Assembly (NCBI GenBank): GCA_031409855.1 | Contig: JANNYA010000078.1 | Location: 1-17,202 of the forward strand | Reading direction: 5' to 3' | Source: JANNYA01 sp031409855 | GTDB taxonomy: Bacteria > Pseudomonadota > Gammaproteobacteria > Xanthomonadales > SZUA-5 | DNA: 17,202 bases | Part shown: piece after piece, positions 1-5,842 of the stretch | Numbering within the stretch: position 1 is the first letter of the stretch | How the letters are laid out: each line of letters begins with the position of its first letter | Program-made: the position numbers and the translations under genes | The notes under the pieces: model-generated | The model's database searches: none | What the model was told of the DNA's origin: nothing | Seen by the model: the letters and a program-made list of their open reading frames with translations, nothing else

Positions 1-27
1 GTTGATCACCATCCTTGAATGATCAAC
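1..27. repeat. 8-bp perfect inverted repeat at the window edge
   Basis: GTTGATCA at 1-8 is the exact reverse complement of TGATCAAC at 20-27, with an 11-base spacer. It lies downstream of the minus-strand gene ending at 105. It has no GC-rich stem or T-run, so it is not a standard terminator. It could be an operator for a gene outside the window. Confidence 0.35.
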
Positions 28-47
28 CCATCAAAACCACCTCGCCT

Positions 48-79
48 AATCCAATTTCAGGCTCACGCCTGCTTGGATT
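48..79. terminator. hairpin downstream of the exported hypothetical gene
   Basis: AATCCAA (48-54) pairs with TTGGATT (73-79), and CAGGC (58-62) pairs with GCCTG (67-71). The loop is TCAC, and there is an uneven TTT/C bulge between the two stems. The structure lies 26 bases past the stop codon of the minus-strand gene. It has no U-tract on either strand, so it may stabilise a 3' end rather than terminate intrinsically. Confidence 0.4.
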
Positions 80-104
80 CACGTCGCGAACTCAGGCTCA
101 TACC

Positions 105-674
105 TCATTGGACAAGGCTATGGCTTGGGTATTTGAGCCAGCAGTAGTACCTTAGATCCCCCAAATTCGTAATGCTCGAGAATTCTCCACGCATGATCTC
201 GGCATCCTTTGCGTGCGCAATAGCGATGATGTCCCAGAAACTATTAACTGGGATTGCGGACGAAAGAAATTTCCCATCGTTTTCAATTAAATACATAGCA
301 AACACGGCGTCAAAACGAAGCGCCAGTGCCGCTGCCTTGTTGGGTTTGCCCGATACTTTTGCACAGTGCCAAGCGAGCCGAATCAATGCCAATCCATACG
401 GATGTGCAGCAAGCGCCCGATCTAAAAAATACCTTTGCTCAGTGCAACGTTTTTTCGTTGCACCAACAAAATCGAGTTCCGCCACCACTGCATAACTCGA
501 ACGAATATCTTCCAACTCGGCTTTTTCAAGATAGCGCTCGAAGACGGCTGGCGTAGGCGAGCTTGCGAATTGCGCCGAGTTTGCAAGCGCATAAGGACAG
601 AGGCTGCAAGCAAATAAATAGATGAAAAAGCGCCAAAAAAATGGGTTTGAAATCTTCGGTTTTGTAATTTGCAT
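105..674 (-). CDS. Exported hypothetical protein, about 189 residues
   Basis: I do not recognise the family. From the ATG at 674 the product begins with a charged segment (Lys/Arg), then a hydrophobic stretch (FFIYLFACSLCPYALA) ending in an ALA-NS signal-peptidase-like site. The mature protein would therefore be periplasmic or secreted, about 158 residues, with scattered Cys and an aromatic C-terminus (RYYCWLKYPSHS). The mature part looks helical, with Ala-rich runs in the middle (HCAKVSGKPNKAAALALRF) that could be TPR/Sel1-like, but no clear repeat is visible. The frame stays open upstream to a GTG at 722 and another ATG at 704. I chose 674 because it gives the most normal signal peptide; no strong ribosome site marks any of the three. 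The gene lies downstream of radC on the same strand, with nothing to link the two functions. Confidence 0.55.
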   Translation of the reverse strand: MQITKPKISNPFFWRFFIYLFACSLCPYALANSAQFASSPTPAVFERYLEKAELEDIRSSYAVVAELDFVGATKKRCTEQRYFLDRALAAHPYGLALIRLAWHCAKVSGKPNKAAALALRFDAVFAMYLIENDGKFLSSAIPVNSFWDIIAIAHAKDAEIMRGEFSSITNLGDLRYYCWLKYPSHSLVQ

Positions 675-745
675 TAATGCATCGCTGGTTGAAACCGCTG
701 ACATCTTACTAAATGATCGCACGAGAATCGCAACTAAGTCGCTGC

Positions 746-1423
746 CTAGTCCAATAACCCCATGCGACTAAACGACTTAGGCGGCCCATCGCAGATCAAA
801 ATATGGTCGTGCAAAGCAATATCTACCGTCGCTAACGCTTGTTTTAGTTTGCGGGTGAAATGGATATCACTTTGCGAAGGCTGATCGGCGCCGCTGGGGT
901 GGTTGTGCGCGACAATCACGCCAGTGGCTTTGCGTGCCAGCGCTTTTTCAACCACTGCCCTCGGTTTGAGCGAGATATCGGTGATCGTGCCGCGTGCAAT
1001 TTCATCGAGTGCGATCAGGCGCAATTGATTGTCTAAGCTCAGGCACAGAAACACCTCAACTTTTTGATCCTGTAGCGTCGCCTGGATCAACGCGGTTGCA
1101 GCGCTATCACTACTCAATACGTCGCCCCGCTGTAAGTTTTGCTGCATACAGCGGCGGCCTAATTCCAGCGCACCCTGCAGTTCGCAAAAGCGCGCCAAAC
1201 CCATGCCGCGCAATTTTTTTGCCTGCGGCCATTCCAGTGCCAATAAACTGCGCAAACCGGGGGCTTTTTGCAGCATTTCGCGCGCTAAATCGAGCGCGCT
1301 TAGATCGCGAATCCCGGTGCGAATGAATAGCGCAAGTAGTTCTGCATCGCTCAAGGCGGCCACGCCCTGGTGCAGCAATTTTTCCCGTGGGCGGCAATCT
1401 GCAGGCCAGGTGTGGATAGGCAT
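746..1423 (-). CDS. radC: RadC family protein (JAB/MPN domain)
   Basis: Homologue of RadC/YsiN-type proteins. The exact cellular role of the family is unsettled; the old DNA-repair label is doubtful. The N-terminal part (about 1-100) carries the usual PREKLL segment and a helix-hairpin-helix-like UPF0758 region with LSDAELLA. The C-terminal MPN/JAB domain (about 105-225) has the metal-binding signature HNHPSG followed by a downstream Asp (SQSD), as in JAMM metal proteins. The frame runs 14 codons further up to 1465. I chose the ATG at 1423 because family members normally begin a few residues before W-P-x-D-x-R-P-R-E-K, and this gives 225 residues, the usual length. A weak GAGCAG lies upstream of it. 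The toxin-antitoxin pair lies 130 bases upstream on the same strand. Confidence 0.93.
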   Translation of the reverse strand: MPIHTWPADCRPREKLLHQGVAALSDAELLALFIRTGIRDLSALDLAREMLQKAPGLRSLLALEWPQAKKLRGMGLARFCELQGALELGRRCMQQNLQRGDVLSSDSAATALIQATLQDQKVEVFLCLSLDNQLRLIALDEIARGTITDISLKPRAVVEKALARKATGVIVAHNHPSGADQPSQSDIHFTRKLKQALATVDIALHDHILICDGPPKSFSRMGLLD

Positions 1424-1527
1424 CGTGTGCTGCTCATTAAGTCTAAGAGCAGACGAAACTGCCACGAATTTTGCGCTTTTGGACTCAGATTAATCTGGCT
1501 TTTGCACCAGATTTGACGAAGCCTACA

Positions 1528-1563
1528 GATCAGGGGATGCGCTGATCGAATCGCGCTAGCGCG
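1528..1563. repeat. small inverted repeats downstream of doc
   Basis: GATCAG (1528-1533) pairs with CTGATC (1542-1547), and the self-complementary CGCGCTAGCGCG occupies 1552-1563 over the doc stop codon. They could end or protect the toxin-antitoxin transcript. There is no T-run, so the call is weak. Confidence 0.25.
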
Positions 1564-1942
1564 TCACACTATTCGCCCGCAACCAAGCCGCCAATTCGTC
1601 TTGCTCGATTTCGCCCGCAGCAAGTTGAATCATGATCAGATAGCACTGCTCGTCGGTCGCATGTAAGGGTATTTCATGTAACACCAAAAAAGTTTCAGCC
1701 AGAACAAATGCTGTGCGTTTATTGCCATCCAGAAATGGATGATTTCGCGCCATGCCATGCGCGTATGCAGCAGCCAGATCAAAAACATCGGGGCTAGCAT
1801 ACGCCTCCAGCTGCTCCGGGCGCGCAAGCGCAGATTTCAGCAGTCCAAAATCTCTAACACCTGCTAAGCCACCATGCTGCTGCAATTGCTCGTCATGGAT
1901 CGCTAACACGCTTGCCTCTTCAAACCAGTGCCAGATTCTCAT
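1556..1942 (-). CDS. doc: Doc-family toxin (Fic/Doc fold)
   Basis: Toxin of a type II toxin-antitoxin pair. In the phage P1 prototype, Doc phosphorylates EF-Tu and stops translation. The 128-residue length is normal for Doc. The catalytic loop is H68-PFLDGNKRT, the Doc version of the Fic motif, with Lys in place of the second Gly of true AMPylating Fic proteins. That predicts kinase-type rather than AMP-transfer chemistry. The family's N-terminal hallmark is also present: HGGLAGVRDFGLL followed by a SALARP stretch. All residues expected for activity appear intact. Its ATG overlaps the antitoxin stop codon by 4 bases (ATGA), so the pair is translationally coupled with the antitoxin first. It could be chromosomal rather than carried by a mobile element; no integrase or IS is visible. 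Confidence 0.92.
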   Translation of the reverse strand: MRIWHWFEEASVLAIHDEQLQQHGGLAGVRDFGLLKSALARPEQLEAYASPDVFDLAAAYAHGMARNHPFLDGNKRTAFVLAETFLVLHEIPLHATDEQCYLIMIQLAAGEIEQDELAAWLRANSVTR

Positions 1943-2169
1943 TTAGCTAGCTCCCGAAGCACATGCTTACGGCGATGCATCACCTCACGCGCCGCTGTCA
2001 TTTGCTTGGCAAAGTTTTCATCAAACGCGCGCAACGTCACACCGTCAGCGGTGCGAGTTACAAATAGACGATCACCCTGCTGCCAATTCATCGAATCCAT
2101 CAGCTCTTTCGGCAAGAGCACGCCGGAAGAATTGCCAACGGCACGGATGGTCAGGGCTTCAGTGGTCAT
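1939..2169 (-). CDS. AbrB/MazE/SpoVT-type antitoxin paired with Doc
   Basis: This 76-residue protein has an N-terminal swapped-hairpin AbrB/MazE DNA-binding domain (about 4-50; key stretch RAVGNSSGVLLPKEL). A basic, helical C-terminal tail (about 51-76, with MHRRKHVLREL) follows and would be the part that wraps the toxin. Role by family: it neutralises Doc and represses its own promoter, and repression usually strengthens in the complex. P1 Doc pairs with Phd; AbrB-type partners for Doc are common on bacterial chromosomes. The start ATG at 2169 has GAGAG a few bases upstream. A promoter and an 8-bp palindrome lie directly upstream, consistent with autoregulation. Confidence 0.9.
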   Translation of the reverse strand: MTTEALTIRAVGNSSGVLLPKELMDSMNWQQGDRLFVTRTADGVTLRAFDENFAKQMTAAREVMHRRKHVLRELAK

Positions 2170-2184
2170 TTCGCTCTCAATTTA

Positions 2185-2192
2185 GTAATTAC
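2185..2192. promoter_or_regulatory. GTAATTAC palindrome, candidate antitoxin operator
   Basis: The perfect 8-bp palindrome lies 16 bases upstream of the antitoxin start and just past the predicted -10, where a repressor would block the promoter. The same 8-mer recurs at 2282-2289 over the pcl stop codon. The assignment is inferred from position and symmetry only. Confidence 0.4.
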
Positions 2193-2196
2193 GGAC

Positions 2197-2226
2197 GTTA
2201 TAACTTTAGGCCAATCGAGCGAGCAA
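2197..2226 (-). promoter_or_regulatory. sigma70-like promoter for the doc toxin-antitoxin pair
   Basis: Read on the minus strand, TTGCTC (2226-2221) and TATAAC (2202-2197) are separated by 18 bases. The start of transcription would fall near the GTAATTAC palindrome, about 25 bases before the antitoxin ATG. The -10 matches consensus at five of six positions. Confidence 0.5.
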
Positions 2227-2285
2227 CGCAATCGGGTAGCGCGCTCAGCGAAGTGGCATTGAAATTACGTTAGTTAAGTCAGTAA

Positions 2286-3500
2286 TTACTTCCAACTGAC
2301 ATTCGCGGGCAACACGCCAACAAACTGCCAGCGCGCCGGCAGTTCGGCGCTGCTTAGCTGCGCATGCAGTTGCCGTCGCAAACCAGCCTCGTCAAGCACA
2401 TCCGACACCAGCCAGGCGCTCAAACGTTTCGTATCAGCATCAATATCGACGCGCACTGCGGCAATTCCGGTCAGTGCGCGAATCGTGCGTTCAACATGTT
2501 CAAGATGCACGTTCACGCCCGCCACCTGCACCACGCGGTCATGTCGCGCCAGCACGTGCAGCCGTCCCTCGGCGGTGCGCTGTAGCTGATCCGGGAACGC
2601 CACCGCACGGCCTCGGTGATAACAATCGACTAACTGCGTGATCTCGGAACGCCCCGCATCGGCAAAAATATAGCGCGACATCAATGTCATCGGCCCCGGT
2701 GCATCGCGCCACGCCACACCCGCCGTCTCGGTTGCGCCATAAATTTCCAGCATGCGCATTTGCTGAAGCTGTGCCTGTGCGAAAATTTCGTCGGGCAATG
2801 CTTGCCCCGAACTGATGCCCAGCATCGGCGTGGGCCAACGCGGCTTCGCTGGTGTAAAAGCAGCGTCAGGTTCCAGCGCGGCGACCCAAAACTTCGGGTG
2901 CGCGATCAAAATATCCCCCGTCTGCAGCTGTGCGCGCACCACCGCTGGCGCTTGCCCTTGCAGCGCTAGCACCGGCAAATTAAGCTGCGCGGGCAATAAA
3001 ACGCCGAATAAAAACCCGTACAAATGTTGGCTTGGCATCACCGTCACGATGCGCAACGGCGTAACGCCGCCGGCGCAAAGCTGGGGCAAGAAATCACGAA
3101 TTTCCGCGTCCAAATCGCATAGACGATGTTCAACTCGACGCGGTTTTCCGGTTGAGCCGGAGGTGTAAAAGCTCAAAAGCTCGGTGCGCGCGGCGGCATA
3201 TTCGACAAAGGCGCACCAGCTGGCAAAACTACGCCCGATCGGCGTCGCATCCAGGCTGCCGCTCGCCTCCGCATCCAAGGCCACATAGAGCGCGCTGGCG
3301 ACATCGATTAATTCAATCGAATCAATGTCCGCGTCGTCACGATTCAAAGCGATTCCGCTAAATTGCTCAGGAACTGCATAGTTCGGACGCAATTGGCGCA
3401 TCTGCCCGATAATAAAGTCCGCCAGCCAACGTGCCACAAGTTCTGGGCACGCATGCCATGGCTTTGATCGCACTGATTCAGTCACAGGCCTAACGCTCAA
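2286..3500 (-). CDS. pcl: p-Hydroxycinnamate (4-coumarate):CoA ligase of the PYP-activation type
   Basis: ANL-superfamily adenylating enzyme that would convert p-coumarate, ATP and CoA to p-coumaroyl-CoA, the donor of the PYP chromophore. Core motifs in order: ATP loop TSGSTGKP at 113-120, adenine-binding IYGATETAG near 253, and the hinge/A8 segment HDRVVQVAG near 318. The last residue of the protein (Lys404, in LPANVSWK) sits where the catalytic A10 Lys is expected. At 404 residues it is much shorter than plant-type 4CL (about 540); the large N-terminal subdomain is replaced by about 105 residues with an acyl-carrier-like D60-S61-I-E-L-I segment. A compact ligase of this kind is the PYP-activation family as I remember it. 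The frame starts at a TTG whose TTGA overlaps the TAL stop codon; GTG codons at residues 6 and 10 are alternatives. It is translationally coupled to the PYP-TAL gene. Confidence 0.85.
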   Translation of the reverse strand: MSVRPVTESVRSKPWHACPELVARWLADFIIGQMRQLRPNYAVPEQFSGIALNRDDADIDSIELIDVASALYVALDAEASGSLDATPIGRSFASWCAFVEYAAARTELLSFYTSGSTGKPRRVEHRLCDLDAEIRDFLPQLCAGGVTPLRIVTVMPSQHLYGFLFGVLLPAQLNLPVLALQGQAPAVVRAQLQTGDILIAHPKFWVAALEPDAAFTPAKPRWPTPMLGISSGQALPDEIFAQAQLQQMRMLEIYGATETAGVAWRDAPGPMTLMSRYIFADAGRSEITQLVDCYHRGRAVAFPDQLQRTAEGRLHVLARHDRVVQVAGVNVHLEHVERTIRALTGIAAVRVDIDADTKRLSAWLVSDVLDEAGLRRQLHAQLSSAELPARWQFVGVLPANVSWK

Positions 3501-5644
3501 AACAGCATTATTTCAGCATCTCCGGAAGGCTCTTTTTGGCTCAAATACGCGGCAATTGTGGTGATCTCGCCGCTCATACCACGATCATCGCGCAGCATCG
3601 GCACCAGTTCGCGTATCTTCGCGCGCATCGCCAACACCGCTGGCGAATAGCTGCCCTGCTCGGATTTCTCGGTCAAATCCATCGCCTGACACACCGCCAA
3701 GCTAAAGATCGCGGTGATATTGGCCAACACATCCAGCGCATCACTGGTTTGCCGTGCGGCGATGGTGGCCAGCGGCACGACATCTTGGTTATTTGAGTTG
3801 GTACTCCTGCCCTGGACGCTGGCGGGCAGCGCCATGCAGCGCAGTTCTGCCAGCAGCGCGCTCGCGGTCACTTGTGCGCCCATAAAACCACTTTGACGTG
3901 GCCGACCGCGCAACTGCGGCTCCAACCCGGCAATGCTTTGCCCGTGCAGATTCGGATCGACCAAGCGCGCCATCGCACGCTCCGACCATTGCGCCCATTG
4001 AATCAGCGTGGTGCGCAAATAATCGCTGGCAAAACCCACGTGCTGGCCGAAAAAATTGCCGCCGTGGACAACTTGGCCACTATCCGGATCGATAATTGGA
4101 TTGTCCGACACCGAATTCAATTCGATCTCGACTGTGGTGTCGTGGTGATCCAAGGCGTCCAAAACCGCGCCGAACAGCTGACTTAAACAGCGCACGCTGT
4201 AAACGTCTTGCGGCGGCGTGCCGATGTCAGCCTGTGGCTTAATGCGCGTCGCATCTTTCCCAAGTCGCGCCAATTCGGCGCGAATCGTCATCTGCCCGAT
4301 GTGTGGGCGCACTTTAGACAGCAGTGGCGACATCGACTCTTGAAAGCCGCGTAATACCTGGGTGTAGCTACTCGCCGCCAGCATCGTCCAACGCAACAGC
4401 CGCCGCGCGCGCGCGCCATTGAGCGCTGCGGCACCGGTGGCAAAACTACAGCCATTCACCAGCGCCAAGGCATCGCGCTTTTCCAAACTGAGCGGCGCAA
4501 TGCCGCGTTCACTCAACGCGCTTTGCGCCGAACGCTGTTGCCGCCCGATCATCACATCGCCCTCGCCTGCCAAGGCCAGCGCGACGTGCGCCAATGGCGT
4601 CAAATCGCCGCTCGCGCCCACCGTGCCCATTTGCGGCACGATCGGGGTCAAACCTTCATCCAACACGCGCTTGAGCAAATGAATGACCTGGTCCGAGGCG
4701 CCCGAATAGCCCTGAAGCAGCGTTTGCAACCGCGCGATCATCGCTGCGCGAGTTTGCACCACGCTAAATGGCCGCCCGACGCCAGTCGCGAGATGGCGCA
4801 ATAAACTGCGTTGATGCGCGATCGCATCTGGGTTCGCCGCCTCCGCACTCAGCGGCCCAAAGCCACTGGTCACGCCGTACACCGAAACCCCCTCGGCCAA
4901 GGCTTTTTCCAATGCCAGCGCTGACTTGCGGGTGCGCTCAAACATCGCATCACTCAACTCATAGGGCACTCGGCCATAGGCGATATCTTCCAACAGCGCG
5001 ATATTAAGCTGGCGCGGACGCGCTGATTTGGGCGCCGACACCGACGGCACAAAATCGGCTGCATCCAGCTCTGGCAACGCCTGCACAGGCATGCGCAGAG
5101 GTACCGGCGATTGCTTGTCGGTCAGCATCAAGGTGGCTTCTAACGAAGCGCCGACGGAACTCGAAGGCAGCGGTGCTGCCACGGTTTCCCGCTCGCGCCG
5201 CTTTTGCTCGACATCGCGCAAGCGATCCATATCACGCGCGGCGCGTTCGCGCTCTTCTGGCGGCAGTACGCGAATCAACAGCAACACGCGGTTTTCATTT
5301 TCGATCGTGCTCATCATCATGCTGACGCGCACTGCGACAGGGTTCATTTCATGGTTGAACAAATAATCAAAGCGCGCGGAAAAATTACCTTTCTCAACGC
5401 CCGCCTTAAACCGCCCGTAAAACTCTGGCGTTTTGGTACACGGCGCGATGTCAGAAAAAAAGTTCTTGCCGATCATATCTGCGGCATTGCGCCCGCTGAC
5501 TTTCGCTTCGCCCATGTTGTAGGCCATGATCGTGCCGCGCAAATCAAGCTCGATGATGCCAAATTGCATACGATCCCGGCCTTTGCGGGGAATGCGCGTC
5601 AATACTTCAGCAAGTTCAATATCGTCGTAACTTAAAAATTCCAT
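3497..5644 (-). CDS. Photoactive yellow protein–tyrosine ammonia-lyase fusion
   Basis: A single 715-residue chain. Residues 1-127 are a complete PYP (PAS fold). Tyr42, Glu46, Arg52, Phe62, Cys69 (in APCTKTPEFYG), Phe96 and Met100 fall at exactly the Halorhodospira positions, with Ser at 50 instead of Thr. Cys69 would carry the p-coumaroyl thioester. Residues 128-155 are a charged helix (EERERAARDMDRLRDVEQKR), and 156-205 a flexible Pro/Ala/Ser linker. Residues 206-715 are a full-length aromatic ammonia-lyase: catalytic Tyr256 (YGVTSGFG), selectivity pair H284-L285 as in tyrosine-specific enzymes, Ala344-Ser345-Gly346 that cyclises to MIO, Asn397, QDVYSVR at 479-485, and SDNP at 513-516. It should deaminate tyrosine to p-coumarate in the cytoplasm. 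The ATG at 5644 is chosen over the longer frame from 5710 because GAGAG precedes it and it restores PYP numbering. The ligase gene overlaps its stop. Confidence 0.95.
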   Translation of the reverse strand: MEFLSYDDIELAEVLTRIPRKGRDRMQFGIIELDLRGTIMAYNMGEAKVSGRNAADMIGKNFFSDIAPCTKTPEFYGRFKAGVEKGNFSARFDYLFNHEMNPVAVRVSMMMSTIENENRVLLLIRVLPPEERERAARDMDRLRDVEQKRRERETVAAPLPSSSVGASLEATLMLTDKQSPVPLRMPVQALPELDAADFVPSVSAPKSARPRQLNIALLEDIAYGRVPYELSDAMFERTRKSALALEKALAEGVSVYGVTSGFGPLSAEAANPDAIAHQRSLLRHLATGVGRPFSVVQTRAAMIARLQTLLQGYSGASDQVIHLLKRVLDEGLTPIVPQMGTVGASGDLTPLAHVALALAGEGDVMIGRQQRSAQSALSERGIAPLSLEKRDALALVNGCSFATGAAALNGARARRLLRWTMLAASSYTQVLRGFQESMSPLLSKVRPHIGQMTIRAELARLGKDATRIKPQADIGTPPQDVYSVRCLSQLFGAVLDALDHHDTTVEIELNSVSDNPIIDPDSGQVVHGGNFFGQHVGFASDYLRTTLIQWAQWSERAMARLVDPNLHGQSIAGLEPQLRGRPRQSGFMGAQVTASALLAELRCMALPASVQGRSTNSNNQDVVPLATIAARQTSDALDVLANITAIFSLAVCQAMDLTEKSEQGSYSPAVLAMRAKIRELVPMLRDDRGMSGEITTIAAYLSQKEPSGDAEIMLF

Positions 5645-5842
5645 AGCTGCTCTCAGGCGATGCTGGGCGGGCAGTCTGCATGACAAAAATGTGAATTGAT
5701 CTGCACACACTTAAACAAATGTTTCGGGGTGCAAATATTTACTTTGACAATTGCCGTGTGGTGGGCACCGCTTGCATGCGGCCGCTGATTTTCAGCGTGC
5801 CTAGAAACGTTTAGAGTAATGACGTATTTAGAGGGTCATCGT
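5645..5842. promoter_or_regulatory. divergent intergenic region between the PYP-TAL and amine oxidase genes
   Basis: These 198 bases must hold promoters for both directions. Visible elements are an AAACA-AA-TGTTT dyad around 5714-5725, a nearby AAATATTT, and a plus-strand TTGACA at 5744-5749. The TTGACA has no good -10 at 16-18 bases. No convincing promoter pair was found in either direction, so regulation by an alternative sigma factor or activator is possible. Confidence 0.3.

Noticed and set aside
1556..1942. AMP-transferring Fic enzyme
   Set aside because: The loop has NKR rather than GNGR after HPFxDG, the chain is only 128 residues, and the HGGLAGVRD start is typical of Doc.
5204..5635. 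143-codon open frame on the plus strand opposite the PYP domain
   Set aside because: It is antisense to a strongly conserved domain and shows no features of its own.
3497..5644. Histidine ammonia-lyase of a histidine-use (hut) operon
   Set aside because: No hutU, hutI or hutG neighbours are present, the selectivity pair is His-Leu rather than Ser-His, and the protein carries a PYP domain and overlaps a coumarate:CoA ligase gene.
5645..5710. Upstream extension of PYP-TAL by 22 residues
   Set aside because: The extension has no PYP counterpart. The ATG at 5644 has a GAGAG ribosome site and gives exact prototype numbering.
5744..5749. TTGACA as -35 of an amine oxidase promoter
   Set aside because: No acceptable -10 lies 16-18 bases downstream; the region there is GC-rich (GGGCACCGCTTG).
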